Part shown: positions 1-6,704 of the stretch, one piece after another
How positions within the stretch are numbered: the first letter of the stretch is position 1
Layout of the letters: every line of letters starts with the position of its first letter
DNA from: UBA1189 sp045612925
Lineage (GTDB): Bacteria; Bacteroidota; Bacteroidia; Bacteroidales; Bacteroidaceae
DNA: 11,456 nt
Assembly: GCA_045612925.1 (NCBI GenBank)
Contig: JAZKZX010000025.1
Coordinates: 1-11,456, forward strand
Reading direction: 5' to 3'
The notes under the pieces: generated by a model
The model's database searches: none
Told to the model about the DNA's origin: nothing
What the model saw: only the letters and a program-made list of their open reading frames with translations
Translations under genes and position numbers: made by a program

Positions 1-24
1 CGTCTACCATTCCGCCACCTGGGC
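1..24 (-). tRNA. tRNA-Leu, 5' end only (runs off window)
   Basis: The reverse complement starts GCCCAGG (acceptor strand), then TG and a D-arm reading GCGGAATGGTAGACG, the usual 5' third of a bacterial class II tRNA-Leu. The gene continues beyond base 1, so the anticodon and variable arm are not visible and the isoacceptor cannot be named. It lies 42 bases downstream of tRNA-Gly on the same strand and is presumably co-transcribed with it. Confidence 0.85.
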
Positions 25-66
25 TTACACCGACTCATCGGTTGTAGACACAAATTCAAACTTGTG

Positions 67-139
67 AGCGGAAAACGAGACTCGAACTCGCGACCCTAAC
101 CTTGGCAAGGTTATGCTCTACCAACTGAGCTATTTCCGC
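67..139 (-). tRNA. tRNA-Gly (anticodon GCC)
   Basis: On the minus strand this is a complete 73-nt cloverleaf. The acceptor strand GCGGAAA pairs with TTTCCGC, followed by discriminator T. The D-arm contains AGCTCAGTTGGTAGAGC, the anticodon loop centres on CTTGCCAAG (anticodon GCC, glycine), and the T-loop is GTTCGAGTC. CCA is not encoded. It is the promoter-proximal member of a tRNA pair with tRNA-Leu and serves glycine GGC/GGT codons in translation. The promoter at 194-224 fits well. Confidence 0.97.
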
Positions 140-193
140 AAATTTCTGTTCAGTATTTCAAGGAGCAATCGGTTTATTTCCGTTTTGCGAGTG

Positions 194-224
194 CAAAGGT
201 ACTGCTTTTTTCTGAACCACCAAA
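194..224 (-). promoter_or_regulatory. Bacteroidetes-type promoter of the tRNA-Gly/tRNA-Leu unit
   Basis: On the minus strand a -33 TTTG (221-224) is separated by 19 bases from a -7 box TACCTTTG (194-201), a perfect TAnnTTTG. This matches the known Bacteroidetes primary sigma factor consensus in both boxes and spacing. The predicted start is around 187, about 48 bases upstream of the mature tRNA-Gly 5' end, leaving a short leader for RNase P to remove. Confidence 0.8.
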
Positions 225-347
225 CGTTTCTTGAAAAAAAATACGAAAAATATTATTTTTTCTTCAAATCTGCTCAAAAGAGCCCATTTTATGAATTGAA
301 GAAAGATGAAAAGGCCAACATTTTATCCTCAATAACGAAAATAGTAT

Positions 348-355
348 TACTTTTG
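348..355 (+). promoter_or_regulatory. -7 box upstream of the M3 peptidase gene
   Basis: TACTTTTG is a full match to TAnnTTTG, 48 bases before the ATG at 404. No TTTG is found at the expected -33 distance; only a T-run at 321-324 is near. The leader would be about 40 nt with no Shine-Dalgarno sequence. The rest of 142-403 is AT-rich and shows no credible gene. Confidence 0.55.
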
Positions 356-403
356 CAAAGGAAACATTTTATACCTTATATATATAGTAATTAACCCAAC
401 ACA

Positions 404-2491
404 ATGAAAAAAACACTTATCGCTATGGCCATTGCCAGCCTTACTGCATGTGGCGCCAAGCACAATCCCGTGCTGACTGATTCGGCTCTGCCGTTTGGCG
501 CTCCCGAGTTTTCAAAGTATCAATCGACCGACTACGAGCCAGCCTTTATGGAGGGTTTCGCCGAGCAACGCACCGAGATCGATGCTATCGTAGCTAACCC
601 CGAAGCCCCCACCTTTGACAACACCATCGCTGCCCTCGAGCGCAGCGGCAAGAAGTTGGCCAAGGTAACAGGCGTATTCTTCAACCTCACAGAGACCGAT
701 GCAGATGATGTGATGCGCGAGACAGAGAAGAACCTCTCGCCCCTCTTCACCGAACATAGTGCCTACATGACCATGAACGAGGCGCTCTTTGCCCGCATCA
801 AGGTTCTCTACGATGACAAAGCCAACCTCGGTCTCACCCGCGAGCAGGAGATGGTACTCGACAAGTACTACCGCATGTTTGTCAAGGGTGGTGCTCTACT
901 CGATGCCGACAAGAAGGCACAACTCATGGAGATTGAAAAGCAGCTCTCACTCGCCAGCATTGAGTTTGGCGAAAACGCCTTGGCAGAGACCAATGCCTTC
1001 GAACTCGTCATCACTGACGAGAAAGACCTCTCAGGTCTTCCCCAAAGTTCCATCAATGCTGCCCGCGAAGCTGCACAAGCAGCAGGCAAGGAGGGTTACC
1101 TCTTCACCTTGCAAAAGCCCAGTTGGATTCCCTTCCTCCAATATGCAGACAATCGTGAGTTGCGCAAGCAGATGTACCTTGGCTATATCAACCGCGGCGA
1201 CAACAATAATGACAATGACAACAAGGAGGTCATCGCCCGCATCCTCAAGCTCCGCCAGCAGAAGGCACAGCTCTTCGGCTACGAAACCTTCGCCGAGTTC
1301 CAGCTCGAAGACAAGATGGCCAAGACTCCCGAAGCCGCCTACAACCTCCTCATGACCATATGGAACGCTGCCGTACCCAAAGCCAAGGCCGAAGCAGCCG
1401 AGTTGCAGAAGATGATGGACGCCGAGGGTAAGGGCGAGAAGCTCGAGGCATGGGACTGGTGGTACTACACCGAGAAGCTCCGCGAGGCCAAGTATGCCCT
1501 CAGCGAGAGCGAACTGCGCCCCTACTTCTCACTCGACAATGTGCGCAAGGGAGCCTTCATGGTATCTGAGAAGCTCTTTAGCATGAAGTTCCAGAAGGTA
1601 GAGGGACTCGACACCTACCACCCCGAGGTAGAGACCTTCGAGGTACTCGATGCTGATGGCTCACACCTCGCACTCTTCTACACCGATTACTTCCCCCGCG
1701 CTACCAAGCGTGCCGGTGCATGGATGAACAATATCGTTGACGCATCGAACATCGACGGTGAGAACCAGCGCCCCATGATTGTCAATGTGGGCAACTTTAC
1801 CCGTCCCACTGCCGACACCCCCTCACTGCTCACCATCGACGAGACCCGTACCCTCTTCCACGAGTTGGGTCATGCCCTCCACGGCTTCCTCACACAGACC
1901 CACTACCCCACCGTGAGCGGTACCAGCGTAGCCCGGGACTTCGTGGAGCTGCCCTCACAGATTATGGAGCACTGGGCTATCGAACCTAAAGTGATGAAGA
2001 TGTACGCCCTCCACTACGAGACTGGCGAGCCCATCACCGACGAGCTCATCGCCAAGATGCAGGCAGCCTCATCATTCAACTCTGGTTTCGAGACCATGGA
2101 GCTCGTGGGTGCCGCATTGCTCGACATGGAGTTCCACATGCTCAAGGACTACACCGACTTTGAGGCCAACGCCTTCGAGAAGAGCGTAGCCGACAAGATC
2201 GGTCTCCTGCCCCAGATTGCCTTCCGCTACCGCGGTCCCTACTTCAACCACATCTTCAGCGGTGGCTATGCCGTAGGCTACTATAGCTACCTGTGGGCCG
2301 AGGTGCTCGATGCTGATGGTTTCGAAGCTTTCCGCGAAAACGGCATCTTTGACGAGGCTACAGGCCGCAGCTTCCGCAAGAACATCCTCGAGATGGGTGG
2401 CAGCGAAGAGCCCATGACCCTCTACAAGCGTTTCCGTGGTGCCGAACCCAACCCCGAGGCCCTGCTCCGCAATCGCGGTTTGATTGATTAA
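404..2491 (+). CDS. Peptidyl-dipeptidase Dcp-like lipoprotein, M3 metallopeptidase family
   Basis: This 695-residue zinc peptidase belongs to the M3A (thimet oligopeptidase/Dcp) family, whose Dcp members remove C-terminal dipeptides from peptides. The zinc motif HELGH is at residues 486-490, with the third ligand Glu at 515 in FVELPSQ. The C-terminal substrate-binding signature GGYAVGYYSYLW follows. The length matches full-length Dcp. The N-terminus MKKTLIAMAIASLTAC is a lipoprotein signal with the lipid-carrying Cys at 16. The following residues GAKH lack the acidic surface-export signal described in some Bacteroidetes, so a periplasm-facing location is the inference. The first ATG is chosen because it directly begins the signal peptide. 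The gene is monocistronic, with a -7 box upstream and a strong stem-loop 23 bases after the stop. The family is certain; Dcp rather than another M3A member is very likely. A role in scavenging periplasmic peptides is inferred. Confidence 0.93.
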   Translation: MKKTLIAMAIASLTACGAKHNPVLTDSALPFGAPEFSKYQSTDYEPAFMEGFAEQRTEIDAIVANPEAPTFDNTIAALERSGKKLAKVTGVFFNLTETDADDVMRETEKNLSPLFTEHSAYMTMNEALFARIKVLYDDKANLGLTREQEMVLDKYYRMFVKGGALLDADKKAQLMEIEKQLSLASIEFGENALAETNAFELVITDEKDLSGLPQSSINAAREAAQAAGKEGYLFTLQKPSWIPFLQYADNRELRKQMYLGYINRGDNNNDNDNKEVIARILKLRQQKAQLFGYETFAEFQLEDKMAKTPEAAYNLLMTIWNAAVPKAKAEAAELQKMMDAEGKGEKLEAWDWWYYTEKLREAKYALSESELRPYFSLDNVRKGAFMVSEKLFSMKFQKVEGLDTYHPEVETFEVLDADGSHLALFYTDYFPRATKRAGAWMNNIVDASNIDGENQRPMIVNVGNFTRPTADTPSLLTIDETRTLFHELGHALHGFLTQTHYPTVSGTSVARDFVELPSQIMEHWAIEPKVMKMYALHYETGEPITDELIAKMQAASSFNSGFETMELVGAALLDMEFHMLKDYTDFEANAFEKSVADKIGLLPQIAFRYRGPYFNHIFSGGYAVGYYSYLWAEVLDADGFEAFRENGIFDEATGRSFRKNILEMGGSEEPMTLYKRFRGAEPNPEALLRNRGLID

Positions 2492-2513
2492 TCCAATCAT
2501 CACATACACATAG

Positions 2514-2541
2514 TAAGGGCTTGCCGCTTGGCAAGCCCTTA
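2514..2541. terminator. Bidirectional stem-loop between convergent genes
   Basis: A perfect 12-bp stem (TAAGGGCTTGCC paired with GGCAAGCCCTTA) encloses a GCTT loop. It sits between the stop of the M3 peptidase and the stop of the LRR gene on the opposite strand, so it can serve both. There is no clean U-tract on either side, which is common for Bacteroidales terminators. Confidence 0.75.
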
Positions 2542-2566
2542 ACTATTCTATATAAATATCGTCTCG

Positions 2567-4783
2567 TTACAATACCACTTTACAACCATTAATGATGTAT
2601 ATACCCTTTTCAGCCTTCTCAACACGGCGACCCATGAGGTCGTAGATGGCTTCAGAATTGTGAATTATCGATGCCGAATTATCGATGCCTGTATCGTCGG
2701 CATCGGCGTCAAATGCCTTGAGTACTTCTGTGGGGTCAAACTCACCTACGGGAGTTATTACGCAAGAGTTGCCACCGTCAGGAACATTCCAGTTGTCGAT
2801 AGTCATCTGCCTGATACCACCCACATTGATGTTATGCAAAAGATCAAAGTAAGCCACAAAGGTATTAGCGTAAGCGCCAGTCTTGAACAGGATAGCATCC
2901 ACTGGCTTGTCACCCAATGAACCATCTTTGTACACAAACTTCGCCTCGGCAACATGGTAGAGATAAAAGGCATTGCCGCCATCGTTGCTCACGAAGGCAA
3001 ATTGTTGGCGAGTATCGGCACCATGCACATCAATCCTCAAATCGTGATTAGACACCAAAGTCTGTCCGTCCTCATCCACAGCCCATGAAGTAGCACCCTT
3101 CGAGTGATTGGGTTGTGACACTGCATACAACACCTTATTGTTTAGTTCGCTGATGGCAGTGATGCCAGCATTCACCTTCACGACGCATGCCGCCTCCTTG
3201 TCACCGGCCTTGGCAGTGATAGTGGCGGTACCAGCAGATTTAGCAATCACCTTACCATCAACAATAGCGGCAATGGTTGCATCTGAAGTGTTCCATATCA
3301 CCTTCCTATCAGTAGCATTAGCTGGGTCTACGGTGGCAGTGAGCATGAGATTTTCGCCTGCCACAAGGATTGCGGCTGCCTGATTTATGGTAACACTGCT
3401 AACCTTCACTGTGAATTTTTCCTCATCCTCTGCGGTCAATGCTACAATCTGTTTGGAGTTGCTCCACGGAGCTGTGAGCCTGTAGTTTTCTATAGCAGCA
3501 GCAGGGACATGCAAGGTAACCTTACCGAAATCCCAACCTGCGTTGGATTCGACCGTTGGTGTCTGTAGAGCATAGCAATACACATCGTGTAGTTTTTGAC
3601 AATGGGTAAAGGCACTATCCTCTACAGATTTCAGGTTGGCAGGAAGTACTAAGGTTTCCAAGTTGGAACAGTAATTAAGAGTGTATTTGGCTATGGAATC
3701 AATCTCTGGCAACTTGACAAAGGTGAGAGCTGTGTTACTCTCTAAGACACCTTCACCAAACGACTTCATGCTTTTTGGAAAGGTTATAGAGGCAAGCTTA
3801 CTGCAACAAGAAAAGCTCCGTTCCCCTATATGAGTTAGACTTTCGGGCAGTATGAGTGTTTCGAGGCTTCTGCAAAGGTGGAAAGCAAATTCCTCAATCG
3901 TTATTATACCCTCGGGAATGATGGCCGATGCAAGACTTATGCAATAATAGAATGTGTTTTCTTCTATTTTACTTACCCCTTTAGGGATGTCAATGGACTC
4001 AAGACTGGTGCATTCACAAAAAGCGAAACTCCCAATCGAAGTTAAGCTTGAGGGCAGAACAATGGAGGTCAAACTACTGCAATACCCAAAAGCACCATCT
4101 CCAATACTTGTCACGCTTGAAGGAATGTCGACAGAAGCAAGGCTACTGCATTCGTTGAAAGCAGAATTTCCTATCGAGGTCACACCTGAAGGTATAGTTA
4201 TTGAAGTCAGGCTACGACAGTTATAGAATGTCAACTCACCTATTTCACTTATCCCTTCGGGTAGAGTTACTTCCTTCAGGTTTTCGCATCCCCAAAAGAC
4301 CCCCTTACCAAAATGATAGACCTCTTTAGGCAGTGTTACCGTTTCAAGACTGCTGCAACCTTCGAAAACCCAACTATCGATGTAAGTGACGCTTTCGGGA
4401 AAGGTGACAGAAGTGAGACTGCTACAATTATAAAATACTGAATTGCTGATGGTTGTTATTCCTTCAGGGAAAGTGACTGCGGTAAGCCCCGTACAACCCT
4501 CAAATGCCCAAGCCCCCACCGCATTTATACTTGAGGGAAGAGTTATGGAGGTAAGCTCAGTACAGTTTAGAAATGCTATATTTCTTATTTGGACAACTTC
4601 ATATGTCTCACCCTCATATGTAATAGTGGCAGGAATAGTAATATCCCCCCTGTAGTCACCTCCGCTTATGACTTCTGCCTCGTTCTCAAACAGAAAATAC
4701 TGGACTCCGTCGACATTCACCTCTTGTGCATTTGCCACAATGCCGCACAAGCACAGACACATTGTAAGTAAAAAATTCCTCAT
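2567..4783 (-). CDS. BspA-like leucine-rich repeat surface protein with Big_2 domain and C-terminal sorting-type tail
   Basis: From the chosen start the protein has 738 residues. A signal peptide (MRNFLLTMCLCLCG..., cleavage after ANA) is followed by about 14 leucine-rich repeats of 23 residues, each usually closing in Cys (residues about 75-395): the LRR_5/BspA type, mostly cell-surface adhesins. Next come a cap, a Big_2 immunoglobulin-like domain (about 461-537), a region rich in short beta motifs that may be a ricin-like trefoil (about 541-681), and a tail with the pattern IYDLMGRRV...KGIYIINGCKVVL. This tail is like the type A C-terminal domain recognised by type IX secretion. An in-frame ATG at 4840 would add 19 residues (MEQNTYEIKK...) in front of the signal peptide. 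The ATG at 4783 is preferred because the signal then starts correctly; an imperfect -7-like AATCTTTG lies just upstream at 4791-4798. A surface or secreted adhesin role is inferred; the ligand is unknown. Confidence 0.88.
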   Translation of the reverse strand: MRNFLLTMCLCLCGIVANAQEVNVDGVQYFLFENEAEVISGGDYRGDITIPATITYEGETYEVVQIRNIAFLNCTELTSITLPSSINAVGAWAFEGCTGLTAVTFPEGITTISNSVFYNCSSLTSVTFPESVTYIDSWVFEGCSSLETVTLPKEVYHFGKGVFWGCENLKEVTLPEGISEIGELTFYNCRSLTSITIPSGVTSIGNSAFNECSSLASVDIPSSVTSIGDGAFGYCSSLTSIVLPSSLTSIGSFAFCECTSLESIDIPKGVSKIEENTFYYCISLASAIIPEGIITIEEFAFHLCRSLETLILPESLTHIGERSFSCCSKLASITFPKSMKSFGEGVLESNTALTFVKLPEIDSIAKYTLNYCSNLETLVLPANLKSVEDSAFTHCQKLHDVYCYALQTPTVESNAGWDFGKVTLHVPAAAIENYRLTAPWSNSKQIVALTAEDEEKFTVKVSSVTINQAAAILVAGENLMLTATVDPANATDRKVIWNTSDATIAAIVDGKVIAKSAGTATITAKAGDKEAACVVKVNAGITAISELNNKVLYAVSQPNHSKGATSWAVDEDGQTLVSNHDLRIDVHGADTRQQFAFVSNDGGNAFYLYHVAEAKFVYKDGSLGDKPVDAILFKTGAYANTFVAYFDLLHNINVGGIRQMTIDNWNVPDGGNSCVITPVGEFDPTEVLKAFDADADDTGIDNSASIIHNSEAIYDLMGRRVEKAEKGIYIINGCKVVL
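3599..4561 (-). repeat. Tandem 69-bp units encoding about 14 leucine-rich repeats
   Basis: The coding sequence repeats every 23 codons, with one 22-codon unit near 3670. The consensus is roughly sSLtsitlPssvtsIGd.aF..C. The units differ from one another at many bases, so the array is old rather than freshly amplified. The last unit but two ends in Asn instead of Cys (GEGVLESN). Confidence 0.85.
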
Positions 4784-4916
4784 ACTGCAACAAAGATTTA
4801 AAGTTGCCGATTTTTTGATTTCATAGGTGTTCTGTTCCATGTTATTCTACTTTTACTACACCCAGGCCCCATCGGTGCGAAGTTTTGAGTTAAGTTAGCA
4901 AAGTGAGACAAGATAC

Positions 4917-4923
4917 AAAAAAA
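4917..4923 (-). terminator. U7 tract closing the structured RNA candidate
   Basis: Seven consecutive T on the minus strand directly follow the basal helix of the rod, whose 5' side begins with an A-run (AAAAGGCGT). This is the arrangement of an intrinsic terminator, with the rod itself acting as the stem. It also separates the RNA from the LRR gene about 75-130 bases downstream. Confidence 0.55.
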
Positions 4924-5274
4924 GAGTCGTGGAGCCGTCTGTCACTCGTTTCACGATATAGAGGCTCTGGATTGCCCGATTAGTCGAAACGAGCAACACC
5001 GAAAGCCCCACGATGACGATATATAACCACCCTCTGCTACCGCCACTGATAACACGATGAGCAACAGATTTGTTGCTATCGTGTACCAGTAGGGAAGAGA
5101 TATGTTGTTATAATCAATCCCATGAGGCGTCCCTTGTTGCTTTGTTCTTGACTAATCGTTTTGAATTTTCCAGATTCCTATATCGTCAAAACCAAAGCGT
5201 ACAGTTACGCCTTTTATGTATATGTCTGCCCACCGCCATGGTCTCCAAGGCCTCCGGCATCGGTGTGCGATGCG
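4917..5274 (-). ncRNA. Candidate structured non-coding RNA (long rod with U7 3' end)
   Basis: On the minus strand a -7 box (5281-5288) is followed about 7 bases later by the hairpin GCATCG-CACAC-CGATGC (5257-5273), then a second hairpin (5235-5251). A rod about 300 nt long follows, centred near 5068. Paired segments lie symmetrically: an apical stem 5052-5066/5071-5084; AGCAACA/TGTTGCT; nine perfect pairs CGATTAGTC/GACTAATCG (5150-5158 with 4977-4985); nine perfect pairs ACGATATAG/CTATATCGT; and a basal AAAAG..CGT/ACG..CTCTTT. The rod ends directly in seven U (4923-4917). One helix (GCCTCATG with CGTGGGGC) needs two G-U pairs and forms only in minus-strand RNA. Sequence motifs of RNase P RNA, tmRNA and SRP RNA are absent. 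The rod shape recalls 6S RNA and Bacteroidales-specific RNA motifs, but identity is unproven. Confidence 0.6.
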
Positions 5275-5280
5275 AAGATA

Positions 5281-5288
5281 CAAACTTA
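5281..5288 (-). promoter_or_regulatory. -7 box of the structured RNA candidate
   Basis: The minus strand reads TAAGTTTG, an exact TAnnTTTG match. Seven bases later the sequence enters the first hairpin of the RNA candidate, so the start would be near 5274. No TTTG is present 19-21 bases upstream, so only the -7 element supports it. The box sits in a short self-complementary stretch (CTTATTTTGAAATAAG, 5284-5299). Confidence 0.45.
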
Positions 5289-5417
5289 TTTTGAAATAAG
5301 CACACTTTGCGGGTGCGAAAAACAAAAAACGAAGACGAAAATTTACCCCTACTTTGCGACTTCTAATATATTAGGCGACTGCAATAGCAATCGCTGCGCT
5401 CTGCTCGCTATAGTTTA

Positions 5418-5425
5418 TATCTTTG
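5418..5425 (+). promoter_or_regulatory. Possible distal -7 box ahead of the 82-bp palindrome
   Basis: TATCTTTG matches TAnnTTTG exactly and lies four bases before the palindrome, so a transcript from it would begin at or just inside the left arm. No -33 TTTG is seen. The same octamer occurs on the minus strand at 5448-5455, inside the palindrome. Either could be chance in this AT-rich stretch. Confidence 0.3.
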
Positions 5426-5428
5426 CAA

Positions 5429-5510
5429 TGATACTCCAATTTCACTACAAAGATACTGGAGTTTCTATACAGTGAAATTACAGTTTCTCTGTAGTGAAAC
5501 TCGAGTATCA
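5429..5510. repeat. 82-bp imperfect palindrome built from four copies of a ~22-bp unit
   Basis: The outer arms 5430-5449 and 5490-5509 match as inverted repeats at 18 of 20 positions. The pairing continues inward: AGATACTG opposite CAGTTTCT (7 of 8), then TTTC opposite GAAA, all centred at about 5469.5. The left half contains two direct copies of the unit (starting at 5430 and 5452); the right half contains two inverted copies, one degenerate. It could be paired operators, a cruciform-forming site or the DNA of an RNA hairpin. It lies 58 bases upstream of the nitroreductase -7 box. Confidence 0.7.
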
Positions 5511-5567
5511 CTACATAAAAATAAGATGAAACTGGCATTGGCGTGCCGTCAACTCAAGAAAATGTTT

Positions 5568-5575
5568 TAACTTTG
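5568..5575 (+). promoter_or_regulatory. -7 box of the nitroreductase-rlmH unit
   Basis: TAACTTTG matches TAnnTTTG exactly, 26 bases before the ATG at 5602, giving a leader of about 20 nt. The -33 element is not recognisable at standard spacing, which would fit a promoter needing an activator. The palindrome at 5429-5510 is well placed for one, though this is inference. Confidence 0.55.
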
Positions 5576-5601
5576 TAGCAATCAACATTAGAAAAGAATC
5601 C

Positions 5602-6234
5602 ATGGCCGACAACTATTTGGAGAAGAAGATGGAGGAGTACCGCTCGCGCAGCGCGACTCCCAAGCGCTCATCAGCCGTATCACTAAACCGCCTACTGCTG
5701 CTCAATCGCAGCCACCGCGGATACGACCAGCGTAGAGTAGTCAGCATCGATGAGCTGCGCCGCATCGTAAGTGTCAACACACGCATCCCCTCGGCACGCA
5801 ATCAGCAATGCCTACGCTTTCGCATCGTCACCAAGGACGAGGCACATCTCGTACTGCCCCACATCAAGCTGGGCGGTGCACTGCCCGAACTACGCCTACC
5901 CATCGAGGGCACCGAGCCACAAGCCTTCATCATCGTGTGCAGTACCATCGAAGAGAACAAGTGGGTCGACATGGACTTAGGTATCTCGGCACAGAGCATG
6001 CTACTCAAAGCCACCGAGATGGGACTGGGCGGCATCTGCATCGGAGCCTTCAATGCGCAGGCCATCACCGAATCCCTCTCACTTCCTCACACACCCCTAC
6101 TCATTATTGCCATAGGCAAAGGCTGCGAGCAGATACAGCTCACCGAGATTTCAGCCGAGGAGAGCCACACCTACTACCGCACCGATGGCATACACTATGT
6201 ACCCAAAGTAAAGATTGACGATTTGATTTTATGA
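5602..6234 (+). CDS. Nitroreductase-family (FMN-dependent) protein
   Basis: This 210-residue protein has the landmarks of the nitroreductase fold: RSHRGY at 36-41 (the RSxRxf FMN-phosphate motif), PSARNQQ at 63-69 (the usual PSa.N.Qp site), and GLGGICIGAF at 141-150 (the G-rich FMN-contacting turn). Family members are dimeric FMN flavoproteins that transfer electrons from NAD(P)H to nitro compounds, quinones or related acceptors; the natural substrate here cannot be read from sequence. An extra charged stretch of about 25 residues precedes the core. There is no signal peptide, so it is cytoplasmic. Its TGA overlaps the ATG of rlmH (ATGA), which implies translational coupling. The ATG at 5602 follows the -7 box closely and needs no Shine-Dalgarno sequence. 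Confidence 0.88.
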   Translation: MADNYLEKKMEEYRSRSATPKRSSAVSLNRLLLLNRSHRGYDQRRVVSIDELRRIVSVNTRIPSARNQQCLRFRIVTKDEAHLVLPHIKLGGALPELRLPIEGTEPQAFIIVCSTIEENKWVDMDLGISAQSMLLKATEMGLGGICIGAFNAQAITESLSLPHTPLLIIAIGKGCEQIQLTEISAEESHTYYRTDGIHYVPKVKIDDLIL

Positions 6235-6704
6235 AGACCCTCCTCATCGCCATAGGCAAGACCGACAACAAATACCTCACCTCTGCACTGGACGACTACC
6301 TGAACCGAGCCAACCACTACGCGCCTATCGAGATGAAGGTCATCCCCGACATCCGCGATGTGAAGAACCTCTCGCAAGAACAGCAGAAGGTACGTGAGGG
6401 CGAACTCATACTGAAGCAGCTCCAGCCGGGCGACCATGTCATCCTCCTCGACGAGGGCGGCAAGGAGTTCACCTCGGTGGGCTTTGCCGACTGGCTACAG
6501 CAGCGCATGAACACCGTTCCCCGCCGTCTGGTATTCATCATCGGTGGCCCCTATGGTTTCTCCGAGGCTGTGTATAGTGCCGCGCAGGGCAAGATATCGT
6601 TATCACGCATGACCTTCTCGCACCAAATGGTGCGCGTCATCTTTGCCGAGCAGTTCTATCGTGCACTCTCCATACTGAACAACTTGCCTTATCACCATGT
6701 ATAA
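6231..6704 (+). CDS. rlmH: 23S rRNA (pseudouridine(1915)-N(3))-methyltransferase RlmH
   Basis: The 157-residue length and the whole sequence pattern match RlmH of the SPOUT (alpha/beta-knot) superfamily. Visible features are the N-terminal MKTLLIAIGKTDN strand, LLDEGGKEFTSVGFADWL (73-89), the SAM-binding knot segment FIIGGPYGFSE (102-112), and the C-terminal block ISLSRMTFSHQMVRVIFAEQ to PYHHV. RlmH dimers methylate N3 of pseudouridine 1915 in helix 69 of 23S rRNA, on assembled 70S ribosomes. The gene starts inside the stop codon of the nitroreductase gene (4-base overlap). Its last 13 bases overlap the 3' end of the oppositely oriented gene at 6692, leaving no room for a separate terminator. 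Confidence 0.96.
   Translation: MKTLLIAIGKTDNKYLTSALDDYLNRANHYAPIEMKVIPDIRDVKNLSQEQQKVREGELILKQLQPGDHVILLDEGGKEFTSVGFADWLQQRMNTVPRRLVFIIGGPYGFSEAVYSAAQGKISLSRMTFSHQMVRVIFAEQFYRALSILNNLPYHHV

Larger units (their letters stand above)
4841..5601. other. 761-base intergenic region rich in inverted repeats, no credible protein gene
   Basis: No open frame here shows a recognisable domain, start context or codon bias. What it holds, left to right: a gap of about 75 bases with no clear signal; the structured RNA candidate 4917-5274 with its -7 box at 5281-5288; a self-complementary 16-mer around 5284-5299; a 12-bp perfect palindrome CTAATATATTAG at 5363-5374, followed by a hairpin with one mismatch at 5376-5395; the 82-bp palindrome 5429-5510; and the -7 box of the nitroreductase gene at 5568-5575. 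Confidence 0.7.

Noticed and set aside
113..394. Open frame of 93 codons on the plus strand
   Set aside because: It starts inside the tRNA-Gly gene, crosses the tRNA promoter, is rich in Phe/Lys/Tyr from AT-rich DNA and matches no family.
789..1355. 188-codon plus-strand frame inside the M3 peptidase
   Set aside because: It is a shifted-frame shadow of a strongly supported gene, rich in Ser/Arg/Pro with no domain.
3599..4561. CRISPR array or satellite, because of a regular 69-bp period
   Set aside because: The period is 23 codons in frame and encodes leucine-rich repeats; there are no conserved repeats separated by unique spacers.
4920..5216. A MITE or decayed insertion sequence as explanation of the long inverted repeat
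   Set aside because: No flanking target duplication was seen, pairing includes G-U pairs that help only the RNA of one strand, and a promoter box plus U7 tract bracket it. It remains the main alternative.
4917..5274. RNase P RNA, tmRNA or SRP RNA identity for the structured RNA
   Set aside because: The hallmark segments (GAGGAAAGTCC-type P4 strand, alanyl acceptor ends with tag frame, GGAAGGAAGCAG-type SRP domain) are absent on both strands.
5109..5452. Phase-variable invertible promoter
   Set aside because: The inverted repeats in this region face each other with mismatches and no invertase gene or short perfect flanking repeats around a promoter segment were found in the window.
5161..5475. 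Open frame of 104 codons on the plus strand
   Set aside because: It crosses the structured RNA candidate and half of the 82-bp palindrome, has no promoter or domain, and its composition is not gene-like.
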